A stretch of 64,000 bases of DNA from Nisaea acidiphila (GCF_024662015.1 NZ_CP102480.1:902501-966500), one strand, 5' to 3'. Counted from the first letter of the stretch, positions 54,442 to 64,000 are shown. Notes: generated from the sequence alone by a model not told the origin. Translations and numbers: made by a program.

Positions 54442-56652
54442 ATGGGATTGGACCGGACTTCATTGGGCCGAGTGTTGCTCCTGCAGGAAAAGGCCGCCCG
54501 GACCTTGCTGGGAGCGCTTTTTCTCTGCTGCGCAGTCGCCGCGGCGACCGTCCAGGCCCAGGAGCGTGATGTCAGCGACGCTCCCGTTCTGATGCAGGCG
54601 GACGAACTGGTTCATGACGAGACTCTCGGCACCGTCACGGCGCGGGGATCGGTTGAACTCTCCCAGGGCGAACGCGTCCTGCTTGCCGACAGCGTGACCT
54701 ACAACCAGCGTGAAGACACCGTCATTGCAACCGGGAACATCACCCTCCTGGAGCCCACCGGCGAGGTTCTGTTCAGCGATTATGTGGAGCTGCATAACGA
54801 ACTGAAGACGGGTTTCGTCGACAATATCCGGCTCCGCATGACGGATGGCTCCCGTCTCGCCGCCAACCGGGGGCTCCGGACGGCGGACAATCGGAAAATT
54901 TTGTCGCGCGCCGTCTTCACTCCCTGCGACAGCTGCAAGGAAGACCCGGATCGCCCGCCACTCTGGCAGATCAAAGCGCGCAAGGTCGTGCATGACGAGC
55001 AGGCGAAGGACGTGATCTATAACGATGCGACACTGGAGATGTTCGGTGTGCCGGTGCTTTATACGCCCTATCTCCGGCACCCCGATCCGACGGTCGAGCG
55101 CCGTAGCGGCCTGCTGCCCCCGACACTCGGCCTGTCCGACGAACTCGGTTTCATCTATGGCCAACCTTATTACCATGTGATCGACCAGTCCCGAGACCTC
55201 GAGGTAACACCGATCCTGTTCTCCGAAGAGGGCGGTGTCGTGAAAGGCCGCTACCGGCAGCGGTTCACCAACGGCATGATCGACTTCCAGGGCACCGGTG
55301 GCCTCCTCGACCAGCGCGAGAACAATGTAGAGACCGGCGACAAGGACTTCGAGGGCAGCGTCGATCTCGAAGGCCGCTTCGATTTCGACCGGACCTGGCG
55401 CGGCGGTTTCGATTTCGAGCAGTCCAGCGCCCGGACCTATCTGCGCCGCTACCGGCTCGACAGCCGCGAGGTCCTGACGACACGCGCATATACCGAGGGC
55501 TTCCGCGGCCGAAACTACGCCTCCGTGCAGGCACTGAAGTTCCAGGGGCTGAACGCAGGCGACTCACGGGACAAGTCACCGGTGGTCGCGCCCTTGATCG
55601 ACTACAATTACATCGGCGAACCGGACCGGGCCGGCGGCCGCTTCCAGCTCGACACGACTGTAATGTCGTTGACCCGCCAGACCGGTGCCGACAGCAAGAA
55701 GATCGCGATCCGCAGCGGCTGGTCTCTGCCTTACATAGCCCCGGCGGGCGATATCTATACGCTGACGGCAACCCTCGACACCGACTACTTCCACAGCGAT
55801 GGCCTGGAGAGTGGCGATGATGGGGATACCGGGCGGATCTTCCCGCAGCTCGGCCTGAATTGGCGTTATCCCTTCGCCAGGTCCGGCGAGACCTACCACC
55901 AGACCGTCGAGCCGATCGTCAATGTCGTGCTGTCGCCGAACGGCCACAATCCGGACGAGATCTCCAACGAGGACAGCCAGTCCTTCCTGTTCGACGACAC
56001 CAACCTCTTCCGGATGAACCGTTTCACCGGCAGCGATCTGGTGACCAGCGGAAGCCGAGTGGATTATGGCTTCAAGGCCGGCGTCTACGGCGATGGCGGC
56101 GGCTCGACCAGCATGCTGTTCGGACAGAGTTACCGCTTCATGGGCGACGGACCGTTCGCCGAAGGCTCGGGGCTGGAAGACGATCTTTCCGATTTCGTCG
56201 GCCGAATTCATGTCGATCCGACGGACAATCTCGATTTTCTCTTCCGCTTCCGCCTCGACAAGGACGATCTCGATCCACGACGCGGAGAGATCGGCATGCG
56301 CTACTCGAACCCGCGCTTCTCGCTTGTGGCAGACTATGTCTTGCTTGACGACCAAACCGATTCCGATGACATCGCAGGCGAGACGTCCTTCCTCGAACGC
56401 GAACAGCTGGATCTTTCCGGAAGCCTCAATCTGAACCCGTTCTGGAGCGTCAACGGACGTATCGTGCAAGACTTCTCGGACGACGCGAACCGCACACTGA
56501 TCGCCTCGACCGGCCTCGTCTATGCCGATGAATGCTTCACTTTCGGCCTCGTCTATGAAAGAAGCGAGCTCGAAGACGATGATATCGAACCGGAGCAACG
56601 CGTCATGCTGCAGATCGCTTTCAAACATCTCGGCGGATTTGCCAGCAACTAG
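54442..56652 (+). CDS. lptD: LPS-assembly outer membrane protein LptD
   Basis: A 736-residue outer-membrane protein. After a signal peptide (TLLGALFLCCAVAAATVQAQ) comes the LptA/OstA-like jellyroll (VLMQADELVHDETLGTVTAR) and then the beta barrel that inserts LPS into the outer leaflet. CDSCKEDP (about 170) contains two close cysteines, unlike the widely spaced disulfide set of E. coli. The end GGFASN replaces a terminal aromatic. Two starts (54430 and 54442) are possible; the second has GAGGATGG ahead and a better signal sequence. It overlaps or abuts lptG. Confidence 0.93.
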   Translation: MGLDRTSLGRVLLLQEKAARTLLGALFLCCAVAAATVQAQERDVSDAPVLMQADELVHDETLGTVTARGSVELSQGERVLLADSVTYNQREDTVIATGNITLLEPTGEVLFSDYVELHNELKTGFVDNIRLRMTDGSRLAANRGLRTADNRKILSRAVFTPCDSCKEDPDRPPLWQIKARKVVHDEQAKDVIYNDATLEMFGVPVLYTPYLRHPDPTVERRSGLLPPTLGLSDELGFIYGQPYYHVIDQSRDLEVTPILFSEEGGVVKGRYRQRFTNGMIDFQGTGGLLDQRENNVETGDKDFEGSVDLEGRFDFDRTWRGGFDFEQSSARTYLRRYRLDSREVLTTRAYTEGFRGRNYASVQALKFQGLNAGDSRDKSPVVAPLIDYNYIGEPDRAGGRFQLDTTVMSLTRQTGADSKKIAIRSGWSLPYIAPAGDIYTLTATLDTDYFHSDGLESGDDGDTGRIFPQLGLNWRYPFARSGETYHQTVEPIVNVVLSPNGHNPDEISNEDSQSFLFDDTNLFRMNRFTGSDLVTSGSRVDYGFKAGVYGDGGGSTSMLFGQSYRFMGDGPFAEGSGLEDDLSDFVGRIHVDPTDNLDFLFRFRLDKDDLDPRRGEIGMRYSNPRFSLVADYVLLDDQTDSDDIAGETSFLEREQLDLSGSLNLNPFWSVNGRIVQDFSDDANRTLIASTGLVYADECFTFGLVYERSELEDDDIEPEQRVMLQIAFKHLGGFASN

Positions 56653-56673
56653 CGGACCCGGTTTTCAAGGCAT

Positions 56674-57990
56674 ATGTCTAAGTTTATGGCGAGATCCCGA
56701 TTGAGTTTCATGAAGCGCCCGGTTCCGGTGATGATGCGGTACCTCCTGGTGGCAGGCATCCTCGCCCTGTCGATCCTCGGCACGAACGCTCCGGCGTTGG
56801 CCCAGAACGCGCTCCGCATCGCCGCGATCGTAAACGATGACATCATCACGGTGCGCGACCTCGACGAGCGCGTCCGCATGGTGATCGTGGCTTCGAACCT
56901 GCCGCGCACCGCACAGACCTACCAGCGGGTCTGGCCGCAGGTTCTCCGAAGCCTGATCGACGAGCGGCTGAAATTGCAGGAAGCCGAGCGCCTTTCGATC
57001 GTGGTCACCGAAGCCGATATCGAACAGGCCAAGCGCACGATGGAACAGCGCAACAAGCTCGCGCCTGGCTCTTTCGACCGGTCGCTCCGTAACGACGGCA
57101 TCTCGCCGGACACGGTTATCGAGCAGATGCGGGCGGATATCGCCTGGGCCAAGCTGGTCCGGCGCCGCTTCCAGAGTACGGTCGAAGTCACCATCGACGA
57201 GATCGACGATGCGCTTGACCGCCTGGAACGCAACAAGGGCGCGCCCCAGTACCGCATCCGCGAGATCGTCCTCAATATCGACGATCCGGCTGTGGACGAA
57301 GAGGAACTGGCCAAGCGCCTGGTACAGCAGCTGCGCTCGGGCGCACAGTTCGATGCCATCGCACGGGAGTTTTCGACCGGTGCCACGGCGGCGACCGGAG
57401 GCGATATCGGCTGGACAACGAGAGAACAGCTCGGAGACGAGGTTGCCGCAAGAGTCGACGAGATGGAGCCGGGCGATATCAGCGAACCGATCAGGACGAT
57501 CTTCGGATATCAAGTCATCCAGCTGACGGACCGGCGTATTCTGAGCGGTCCCGACCCGCTGAAAGCGAAAGTGACCCTGAAGCAGGTCTTTCTCCCCATT
57601 CCGCCGAATTCCGGTGCGGATGCGGAGGCGAGCCAGCGGAGCATAGCGCTCGCCGTTTCCGAGACGGCACAGAGCTGCGATGACATGGATGTGCTGGCCA
57701 CGGAACTGGATTCTCCGGCCGGCACCGATCTCGGCACCGTCCAGGTCGGCGAGCTTTCTCCAACGCTTCGCGAAGCGGTCGCGGGGCTGAAGGAAGGCGA
57801 ACTGACCAAGCCGATCCGTCTTCCGTCCGGCTTCAGTACCATCATGATCTGCCAGCGCGAGGAACCGGAAAGCGATCTCCCCGGGCGGGACGAGATTGCC
57901 AACCGCCTCAGGGCAATCAAGTTCGAAACTTTCGCTCAGCGCTATTTGCGCGACATACGCCGCGACGCGTTCATCGACACCCGCATCTAA
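56674..57990 (+). CDS. surA: Periplasmic chaperone/peptidyl-prolyl isomerase SurA
   Basis: A 438-residue SurA-like protein. The signal peptide (YLLVAGILALSILG...ALAQ) is preceded by a rather long n-region. The N-terminal chaperone domain (IAAIVNDDIITVRDLDERV) has the SurA-N motif, and one parvulin domain lies at about 190-285 (QYRIREIVLNIDD to FGYQVIQLTDRR). A second, degenerate parvulin repeat (VTLKQVFLPIPP onward) follows. It escorts outer-membrane proteins such as LptD, encoded just upstream. AAGG lies four bases ahead of the ATG. Confidence 0.92.
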   Translation: MSKFMARSRLSFMKRPVPVMMRYLLVAGILALSILGTNAPALAQNALRIAAIVNDDIITVRDLDERVRMVIVASNLPRTAQTYQRVWPQVLRSLIDERLKLQEAERLSIVVTEADIEQAKRTMEQRNKLAPGSFDRSLRNDGISPDTVIEQMRADIAWAKLVRRRFQSTVEVTIDEIDDALDRLERNKGAPQYRIREIVLNIDDPAVDEEELAKRLVQQLRSGAQFDAIAREFSTGATAATGGDIGWTTREQLGDEVAARVDEMEPGDISEPIRTIFGYQVIQLTDRRILSGPDPLKAKVTLKQVFLPIPPNSGADAEASQRSIALAVSETAQSCDDMDVLATELDSPAGTDLGTVQVGELSPTLREAVAGLKEGELTKPIRLPSGFSTIMICQREEPESDLPGRDEIANRLRAIKFETFAQRYLRDIRRDAFIDTRI

Positions 57991-58002
57991 GGCAATGCCG
58001 TC

Positions 58003-59019
58003 ATGCCTCTCGACGCCGCCAACGCCCCGCTTGCCTTAACCCCGGGCGAACCGGCGGGAACCGGCGCCGAGATTGCCCTGAAAGCATGGGCGGACGCCCG
58101 CTCGACCCTGCCCCCATTCTTCCTGCTTGAAGAACCGGAGCGCATGAGCCGTCTCGCGGAAAGTCTCGGCATCGGGACACCGGTGATCGAGATCGAGACG
58201 CCAAACGCCGCGCGCGAAGCCTTCCATGAGGGACTTCCGGTCCTGCCCATGGCCTTCGCGGCACCACCCGAGCCGGGCAGGCTGGATCCCGCCAACGGAC
58301 CGGCCGTGATCGGGGCGATAGAACGGGCCGTGGAACTGATCCGGGCGGGCGACGCCTCGGGCGTCGTGACCCTGCCGATCCATAAGAGCGTCCTCTACGA
58401 AGCCGGTTTCAGGCACCCCGGTCATACGGAGTTTCTTGCCGCGCTTGCAGGACCGGACGTCACCCCGGTCATGATGCTGGCGGCGCCCGAGCTTCGCGTC
58501 GTGCCGATCACCATCCACATTCCGCTGAAGCAGGTCCCCGAGCTGCTCACGACCGAGATGATCGTGGAAAAGTCGAGGATCACCGCAGAGGCGCTGCGCC
58601 GGGACTTTGGCTGCCCCCGGCCGCGGCTGGCGCTTGCCGGTCTCAATCCGCACGCCGGAGAGAACGCGACGATCGGCACCGAGGACCGCGACGTCGTGGC
58701 CCCGGCGGTCGCCGCCCTGCGCGCGGAGGGGATTGACGCGGTCGGCCCGCTCTCCGCCGACACCATGTTCCACGCGGAGGCCCGCGCAACCTACGACGCT
58801 GCGATCTGCATGTATCACGACCAGGCGCTGATCCCGATCAAGACCGTGAATTTCTGGGGCGGCGTGAACGTGACCCTGGGCCTCCCCTTCATCCGCACGT
58901 CGCCGGATCATGGCACCGCGCTCGAACTTGCAGGTACGGGCAAGGCCCATGCGAGCAGCCTGATCGCCGCGCTCAGGATGGCCGGCGATATGGCTGCGGC
59001 ACGGGCTGGATCGTCATGA
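58003..59019 (+). CDS. pdxA: 4-hydroxythreonine-4-phosphate dehydrogenase
   Basis: A 338-residue PdxA, an NAD-dependent step in pyridoxal phosphate synthesis by the DXP-dependent route. The start reads [20 protein letters not shown], a variant of the usual GDPAGIGPE motif with Glu and Thr. The metal-binding histidines lie in [10 protein letters not shown], and [14 protein letters not shown] is intact. It follows surA by 12 bp and overlaps rsmA by 4 bp, the classic surA-pdxA-rsmA order. Confidence 0.95.
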   Translation: MPLDAANAPLALTPGEPAGTGAEIALKAWADARSTLPPFFLLEEPERMSRLAESLGIGTPVIEIETPNAAREAFHEGLPVLPMAFAAPPEPGRLDPANGPAVIGAIERAVELIRAGDASGVVTLPIHKSVLYEAGFRHPGHTEFLAALAGPDVTPVMMLAAPELRVVPITIHIPLKQVPELLTTEMIVEKSRITAEALRRDFGCPRPRLALAGLNPHAGENATIGTEDRDVVAPAVAALRAEGIDAVGPLSADTMFHAEARATYDAAICMYHDQALIPIKTVNFWGGVNVTLGLPFIRTSPDHGTALELAGTGKAHASSLIAALRMAGDMAAARAGSS

Positions 59020-59861
59020 CCGACCCGGTGATCGCGGCGATCGAGGCCCTGCCGCCGTTGCGCGACGTGATCGGCCGCTACCAGCTCTCCGCCCGCAAAT
59101 CGCTTGGCCAGAACTTCCTCTTCGATCTCAACCTGACCCGGCGCATCGCCCGGGCGGCCGGCAACCTCTCTTCGGGAACCTGCATCGAGGTCGGGCCCGG
59201 CCCCGGCGGCCTGACCCGCGCCCTTCTGCTCGAAGGCGCCCGCAAGGTGATCGCGATAGAGCGCGACCGGCGCGCCATCGAGGCCATCCAGGACCTCGTG
59301 GAAGCGGCGGACGGGCGGCTTGAGATCATAGAGGCGGACGCACTCAACATAGATCTGGCGAGCCTCGGCGAGGGTCCAAGGCGGGTGGTGGCCAACCTGC
59401 CCTATAATGTCGGCACGCCGATGCTGCTGGCCTGGCTTAAACAGGCCGAGGCGTTCGAAAGTTTCACCCTGATGTTCCAGAAGGAGGTGGCGGAACGCAT
59501 CGCCGCCTCACCCGGAACGGAACATTACGGGCGGCTCAGCATCGCGGCGCGCTGGCGCGCGGAAATCTTCCCGCTCTTCGACATCCCGCCGCGCGCCTTC
59601 ACACCGCCGCCGAAAGTCACCTCCCAGGTGATCCAGCTCCGGCCGCGCGCCGAGCCGCTCGCGGAAGCCGACCCGGAACTGCTTGAGAAGGTCACCGCCG
59701 CAGCCTTTTCCCAGCGACGGAAAATGCTGCGCGCCTCGCTCAAGAGCTTCGGCGGTGCGGAGTTCCTGGAAACGGCCGGGATCGATCCGACCGCGCGCCC
59801 CGAAACGCTCAGTATCGAGCAATTCTGCGCCCTCGCGCGCGCCCTCGACGCCCGGCGCTAG
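59016..59861 (+). CDS. rsmA: 16S rRNA dimethyladenosine transferase (KsgA)
   Basis: A 281-residue SAM-dependent methyltransferase that dimethylates two adjacent adenines near the 3' end of 16S r[21 protein letters not shown] is the N-terminal signature, [14 protein letters not shown] binds SAM, and [12 protein letters not shown] is the catalytic NLPY motif. The C-terminal helical domain is complete. The start codon overlaps pdxA (ATGA). Confidence 0.97.
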   Translation: MTDPVIAAIEALPPLRDVIGRYQLSARKSLGQNFLFDLNLTRRIARAAGNLSSGTCIEVGPGPGGLTRALLLEGARKVIAIERDRRAIEAIQDLVEAADGRLEIIEADALNIDLASLGEGPRRVVANLPYNVGTPMLLAWLKQAEAFESFTLMFQKEVAERIAASPGTEHYGRLSIAARWRAEIFPLFDIPPRAFTPPPKVTSQVIQLRPRAEPLAEADPELLEKVTAAAFSQRRKMLRASLKSFGGAEFLETAGIDPTARPETLSIEQFCALARALDARR

Positions 59862-59872
59862 AAACATTTCGT

Positions 59873-59904
59873 CAAAACAAAACGGGGCGGCTAATGCCGC
59901 CCCG
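59873..59904 (-). terminator. Terminator of rne
   Basis: CGGGGCGGC (59883-59891) and GCCGCCCCG (59896-59904) form a 9-bp stem with loop TAAT. Read on the minus strand it is followed by TTTTGTTTT, which makes it an intrinsic terminator for rne, 26 bp past its stop. For rsmA, coming from the other side, there is a hairpin but no T-run. Confidence 0.88.
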
Positions 59905-59929
59905 CTCACTATGTCGTTTTCGTTACCGA

Positions 59930-62518
59930 TCAGGACGGGATCAGCCGGTTCCACCAGCCACCGCGCCGCGGCTTACTTTCGCCGCCATCGTCGCCGACAT
60001 TGACCACCGTGCTGCCGTCATCCGGTTGCGGCTTGCTCTCGGTCGCGGCCTTTTCCTCGACCTTGTCGGCGCCGCTCTCGGAGGAAACCTCCTCGGGCGC
60101 TTCCTGAGCGGGTGCAGGTGCGGCCTCTTCGACTGCCACTTCAGGCTCCGCGGCCTTCTTCGCCCGGCTGCGGCGGCGCGGTTTCGGCGCCGGCGCCTCT
60201 TCGGCGGCCGGAGCCTCCTCGCCAGTTGCGTCGGCCTCCTTAACCTCGGCATCCGCCACGGCCGGCGCCTCGCCTTCGGCTTCGGCGGTCTTCTTGCGGC
60301 GGCTCCGCGGCTTGCGCTTCGGCTTCGGCGCTTCCTCTGCGGTCTCTTCGGGCTGCCCGTCGGCCGGAGCGGCCTCCGCTTCCGGAGCTATCTCGGCTGC
60401 GGGCTGCTCGTCCGGCACCGTTTCGCTCGCTACGGCATCCTCGGCGGGCTGCTCGGCACCTTCGGCGCCTTCCTGCGCCACGGTCTCCTCGCCGCCGCGC
60501 CGGGACCGCCGCCGGCCGCCACGCTTGCCACGGCGGCGGCGCTTGCGGCCACCTTCATCGTCGTCTCCACCGGAGGACGCGCCATCGGCCGCAGCCGAAC
60601 CTTCTTCGGCTTCCGCTTCCTCGGAGACGCTCTCGCCCTGATCCTGCTGCTCGGCCGCACGCTTGTCGCCGCCACGGCGACGGCGGCGGCGGGAACGGCG
60701 GGAGCGGCGCTCGTCATCGCGTTCCTCGCCGGCCTCGTCCTCGTCTTCCTCGACGCGCGGCGCCGAGACGATCGGGGCCGCGAGGTCGAGCCGTTCGCTG
60801 GCCGGTTTCGGTATCATGCGCTCGATCCGCATGTCCGGCGGAATGAGGCTCTCGTCGGCTTCGAGGAAGACCTTGAAGCCATAACGCTCCTCGATCGCCG
60901 CGAGCGCGTCGCGTTTCTTGTTCAGGATGTAGAACCCGACATCGGACGGCACGAAAACGGCGATTTCCTTTGCCTTCTGCTTAATGCCCTCTTCCTCGAC
61001 GGCGCGCAGCACGTGCAATGCCGTCGAGTCGGTCGAGCGCACCCGGCCGCTGCCGCTACACTGGGAGCAGACTTGGGTCGAAGCCTCGAAGACGCTCGGA
61101 CGCAGGCGCTGACGCGACAGTTCCATCAGCCCGAAATGGCTGATCCGCCCAAGCTGGATCCGCGCCCGGTCGTTCTTCATCGCCTCTTTCATGCGACGTT
61201 CGACGGCATGCTGGTTGCGTGGCTCGTCCATGTCGATGAAGTCGATGACCACGAGACCGGCCATGTCGCGCAGCCGGAGCTGGCGCGCGACCTCGTCGGC
61301 CGCCTCGAGGTTGGTCTTGAGCGCCGTCTCCTCGATATTACGCTCGCGCGTCGCGCGGCCGGAGTTGACGTCGATCGCGACCAGCGCCTCGGTCTGGTTC
61401 ATCACCAGATAGCCGCCGGATTTCAGCTGCACGACCGGATTGTGGATCGCGTCGAGCTGGCCCTCGATCTGGTAGCGGTGGAACAGCGGAACGGTCTGCT
61501 CCTTGTAAGGCTGCACGCGCTTGGCATGGCTCGGCACCAGCGTGCGCATGAAGTCCTTGGCGACCCGGTAACCGTCCTCGCCCTCGACCAGCACCTCGCC
61601 GATATCGCTCGTATAGAGGTCGCGGATCGAGCGCTTGATCAGATTGGCTTCCTCGTAAATCAGGCACGGCGCCGACGAGGTCAGCGTCTTCTCGCGGATC
61701 TGGCTCCAGAGCCGGAGCAGATATTCATAGTCGCGCTTGATCTCGGTCTTGGTGCGCTGGCTGCCCGCGGTGCGGACGATGACCGCCATGCCTTCCGGCA
61801 CGTCGAGCCCCTCCACAACCTGCTTCAGGCGCTTGCGGTCGGCCACGTTGGTGATCTTGCGGGACACACCGCCGCCGCGCGCGGTGTTCGGCATCAGCAC
61901 GCAGTAGCGGCCGGCGAGAGAAAGATAGGTGGTGAGCGCCGCGCCCTTGTTGCCGCGCTCTTCCTTGACGACCTGCACCAGCATGATCTGGCGCCGGGTG
62001 ATGACCTCCTGGATCTTATAGCGGCGATGCAGGTTCTTCCGCGGGCGGTCGTCGTCGCTGTCGTCGGTATCGTCGCCGCCGACGCTCTCGGGAGGCGGGG
62101 CCGGAGGGCCGTCTTCCTCATCGTCGCTGTCGGCATCGTCTGAGACGGCTTCCGGCGCCTCGACATCGTCCGGCTGTTCCGCAACGGACTCTTCGCCGGG
62201 CTCTTCCGGCGCGTCTTCGGAAACCGCGTCGCCGGACCGCTCTTCGGCGAGCAACGCCTCGCGGTCTTCAACCGGGATCCGGTAATAATCGGGATGGATT
62301 TCGCTGAAGGCGAGGAAACCGTGCCGGTTCCCGCCATATTCAACGAAGGCCGCCTGCAGCGAGGGTTCTACCCGGGTCACCCGGGCGAGGTAGATGTTTC
62401 CCTTAAGCTGCTTGCGCGACTCTGTCTCGAAGTCGAAATCTTCGACACGATTGCCGCTCAGAAGGACGACCCGGGTCTCTTCCTCCTGAGTGGCATCTAT
62501 CAGCATACGTTTGGACAT
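59930..62518 (-). CDS. rne: Ribonuclease E
   Basis: An 862-residue RNase E/G. The N-terminal half is catalytic: S1 domain (GNIYLARVTRVEPSLQAAFV), 5' sensor, DNase I-like site with VAIDVNSG and LVVIDFIDM (metal aspartates), and the zinc link CSQCSGSG. Residues about 95-160 form a strongly acidic insert inside the S1 domain, as in other alphaproteobacteria. After about 590 the protein is disordered, alternating arginine-rich (RRSRRSRRRRRR) and acidic blocks that would scaffold a degradosome, and ends in GGWWNRLIPS. The transcript has a long leader. Confidence 0.96.
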   Translation of the reverse strand: MSKRMLIDATQEEETRVVLLSGNRVEDFDFETESRKQLKGNIYLARVTRVEPSLQAAFVEYGGNRHGFLAFSEIHPDYYRIPVEDREALLAEERSGDAVSEDAPEEPGEESVAEQPDDVEAPEAVSDDADSDDEEDGPPAPPPESVGGDDTDDSDDDRPRKNLHRRYKIQEVITRRQIMLVQVVKEERGNKGAALTTYLSLAGRYCVLMPNTARGGGVSRKITNVADRKRLKQVVEGLDVPEGMAVIVRTAGSQRTKTEIKRDYEYLLRLWSQIREKTLTSSAPCLIYEEANLIKRSIRDLYTSDIGEVLVEGEDGYRVAKDFMRTLVPSHAKRVQPYKEQTVPLFHRYQIEGQLDAIHNPVVQLKSGGYLVMNQTEALVAIDVNSGRATRERNIEETALKTNLEAADEVARQLRLRDMAGLVVIDFIDMDEPRNQHAVERRMKEAMKNDRARIQLGRISHFGLMELSRQRLRPSVFEASTQVCSQCSGSGRVRSTDSTALHVLRAVEEEGIKQKAKEIAVFVPSDVGFYILNKKRDALAAIEERYGFKVFLEADESLIPPDMRIERMIPKPASERLDLAAPIVSAPRVEEDEDEAGEERDDERRSRRSRRRRRRGGDKRAAEQQDQGESVSEEAEAEEGSAAADGASSGGDDDEGGRKRRRRGKRGGRRRSRRGGEETVAQEGAEGAEQPAEDAVASETVPDEQPAAEIAPEAEAAPADGQPEETAEEAPKPKRKPRSRRKKTAEAEGEAPAVADAEVKEADATGEEAPAAEEAPAPKPRRRSRAKKAAEPEVAVEEAAPAPAQEAPEEVSSESGADKVEEKAATESKPQPDDGSTVVNVGDDGGESKPRRGGWWNRLIPS

Positions 62519-63062
62519 TAAAAGCTGGCTCCTGGGCCGCGCGGGTCGCGCGCCGCACCGCGGGACTCAAACTCCCGATCGGTTTCGGCGCCGCGTTCGC
62601 GGGCATGTTCTGTTGGGGTGAAACGCATTGCGGAGCTTCGTTCACTCCGACATCGCGCTTCCGTTCGGTAATCGAAACCGTGTCCGTTCGGCCCAGTCCA
62701 CAATCCCCGTATCCGATATCCCCCGCCGGGGCCGTGAGGCGGCGCCGCGCTGAATGGATCGGATTAGAACGAGTGTGTCTCACGGTCGGAACAGGTCCCG
62801 TTGTGTAGAATAGAGGCGCATTCCCGCGCCGTCAGGGAAGCCCCATACTCGCGTTTCCGAGATGTGTGAGGCAAAAATTTCGCGCGGACCGCAACGGTCC
62901 AGCACTCGCGTAACATAGTCACTTTGGAATCCCGGAACAATGTTTTCCTGCACCTGCGAGTAAATTCATGTGACGCTCAAAAACCCTCCTGCAATTGGCT
63001 GATTTCGAGGGATTTTATTGCATTGACCGCAAACCGCCGGTAAAAATAGTGGGAATTGGGGC
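62519..63062. other. rne-amiC intergenic region
   Basis: 544 bp between two divergent genes, with no gene that I can support. The left 280 bp would be the rne leader. GGACCG-CAA-CGGTCC at 62886-62900 is a small dyad. The right 150 bp is AT-rich and must hold the amiC promoter; TTGACC at 63023 is the best -35 candidate but no good -10 matches it. A short open frame crossing 62605-62808 shows no coding character. Confidence 0.5.
62807..62835 (-). promoter_or_regulatory. Candidate rne promoter
   Basis: On the minus strand CTGACG (62835-62830) and TATTCT (62812-62807) are separated by 17 bp. Transcription from here gives a 5' leader of about 280 nt before the rne ATG at 62518. A long leader is what is known for enteric rne, where it mediates autoregulation. 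Confidence 0.45.
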
Positions 63063-64000
63063 ATGACCGCGAAGCGGCGGCGGACCGCCAACCCGGGACA
63101 GATCGTGATTCAACGGATTGCACTCCTTCTGACACTCCTTATCGGTGCGCTTTCCGCAACGACACCGGCGAGCGCTATCGACGGTATCGTCGAAGACATC
63201 CGAATCGGCCAACACCCCGACAAGATCCGCTTCGTGATGGATCTTTCCCAGCCAGTCGATTTCACGGTGTTCAGCCTCGCCGATCCGTATCGCGTGGTCA
63301 TCGACCTTCCGGAGCTCAGCTTCGCGCCCGGGGCACGTCTCGACGCAAAACATCCGAAAGCAATCAAGGGGTTCCGTTTTGGCCTGTTCCGCCCGGGCAC
63401 CTCGCGTGTCGTAATCGACACCGCGTCTCCCTATTCCGTCGCCTCCGCCTTCAGGCTGCCGGCAAAAGCGGGCTACGGGCCTCGGATCGTGCTCGACCTG
63501 AAGCCGACAAGCCGTGCCGCTTTCATCGAGGAATCCCAGCGTTCGGTCGCCGCCTTCCAGGCAAAACGCCAGCCCCGCCTTACCGCACCGAAACCTGCTG
63601 CGCCCCCGCTGTTGACGCGTCCGCCCCGCAAGGCGCACGAGAAAATCCTGGTCGCCATCGATGCGGGACATGGCGGCGTCGATCCGGGCGCTATCGGCGT
63701 TTCCGGGATTTACGAAAAGAACATCGTGCTGAACGCCGCCCGTATCCTGAAGGCGGAACTCGAGAGCACCGGACGCTACGAGGTACTCCTGACCCGCGAC
63801 CGGGACGTCTTCCTGCGGCTACGGGAACGCATTGCCATCGCCCGCCGTGCCGGGGCCGACCTGTTTCTCTCGCTGCATGCGGATTCGATCCCGAACCGGA
63901 AGCTTCGGGGTGCCTCGATCTATACGCTCTCCGAGACCGCGTCCGATAAGGAAGCCAACCTGTTGGCCGAGAACGAAAACAAGTCGGACATTATCGCCGG
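63063..64000 (+). CDS. amiC: N-acetylmuramoyl-L-alanine amidase with AMIN domain, 5' part
   Basis: The first 312 codons of a gene cut by the right window edge. After a signal segment (IALLLTLLIGALSATTPASA) comes an AMIN domain (about 45-145, IVEDIRIGQHPDKIRFVMDL and RVVIDLPELSF), which targets peptidoglycan or septal sites. A proline-rich linker leads to the Amidase_3 domain, with VAIDAGHGGVDPGAIG (zinc histidine), the glutamate in IYEKNIVLNAA and SLHADS. It would cleave the amide between muramic acid and the stem peptide during daughter-cell separation. The ATG MTAKRRRTANPG follows a weak GGAATTGGGG. Confidence 0.93.
   Translation, partial: MTAKRRRTANPGQIVIQRIALLLTLLIGALSATTPASAIDGIVEDIRIGQHPDKIRFVMDLSQPVDFTVFSLADPYRVVIDLPELSFAPGARLDAKHPKAIKGFRFGLFRPGTSRVVIDTASPYSVASAFRLPAKAGYGPRIVLDLKPTSRAAFIEESQRSVAAFQAKRQPRLTAPKPAAPPLLTRPPRKAHEKILVAIDAGHGGVDPGAIGVSGIYEKNIVLNAARILKAELESTGRYEVLLTRDRDVFLRLRERIAIARRAGADLFLSLHADSIPNRKLRGASIYTLSETASDKEANLLAENENKSDIIA

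Noticed and set aside
59894-62143. A 749-codon plus-strand open frame opposite rne
   Set aside because: It is a low-stop GC-rich shadow of rne; the minus strand has clear RNase E motifs, a start region and a terminator, while the plus frame is low-complexity Leu/Gly/Arg.
63056-63949. Plus-strand open frame of 297 codons over the amidase gene
   Set aside because: A neighbouring frame has the signal peptide, AMIN and Amidase_3 motifs and continues to the window end; the 297-codon frame is its shadow.

Overview
The window looks like chromosomal core DNA of a GC-rich alphaproteobacterium, most likely a Rhodospirillales-type organism. The markers are the divK-pleD pair, HdaA with a QLPLVL clamp-binding motif, an EipB/DUF1849 protein, a short COX4_pro_2-type oxidase subunit, a DUF1489 gene, a catalytically dead PyrX behind pyrB, and an LptF-LptG-LptD-SurA-PdxA-RsmA cluster. 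I see no insertion sequence, integrase, phage module, CRISPR array, toxin-antitoxin pair or base-composition island. Both ends cut through genes.

Region 1 (1-10.56 kb, minus strand) is a leucine/isovalerate catabolic operon. It is headed by a LiuR-type MerR regulator and runs through a PaaI thioesterase, isovaleryl-CoA dehydrogenase, Tag glycosylase, RidA, an SDR, a DsbA-like isomerase, both methylcrotonyl-CoA carboxylase subunits and methylglutaconyl-CoA hydratase, to an SLC13 transporter and DUF1489. Two perfect 16-bp palindromes flank liuR and are very probably its operators. No HMG-CoA lyase gene is present. Region 2 (10.57-18 kb) has mgtE-maeB, tRNA-Leu(GAG), lipB, a TetR/AhpD-like pair with a perfect operator palindrome between them, and three small genes: one of unknown function, one HEPN-like, and an acylphosphatase. 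Region 3 (18-29.3 kb, plus) is pyrB-pyrX-plsY-dprA-topA-rnr-S41 peptidase-rpmG.

Region 4 (29.3-36.9 kb) has divK-pleD, a ROK kinase, dinB, eipB, a second diguanylate cyclase, an SMR pump and a SPOR-domain lipoprotein. Region 5 (37-46 kb) has rnd, the ppk-ppx pair, an atypical SDR, hdaA, an AI-2E permease and a DUF2066 protein. Region 6 (46-52 kb) has purM-purN, the small oxidase subunit, ndk, a PatB-like aminotransferase, holC and pepA. Region 7 (52-64 kb) is envelope biogenesis (lptF, lptG, lptD, surA) with pdxA and rsmA, then rne on the opposite strand and the start of an amiC-type amidase.

Nothing here is clearly a new defence or mobile system. The points most worth following up are the paired LiuR boxes, the loss of metal ligands in the dihydroorotase-like protein, the missing Tyr/Lys in one SDR, an SMR-gene leader with mutually exclusive pairing over its ribosome binding site, strong inverted repeats ahead of ppk, the small HEPN-like protein, and a short unknown gene preceded by a 10-bp direct repeat with 20-bp period. 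Start codons were adjusted by ribosome binding sites and family N-termini. All family calls come from reading motifs, without database searches.
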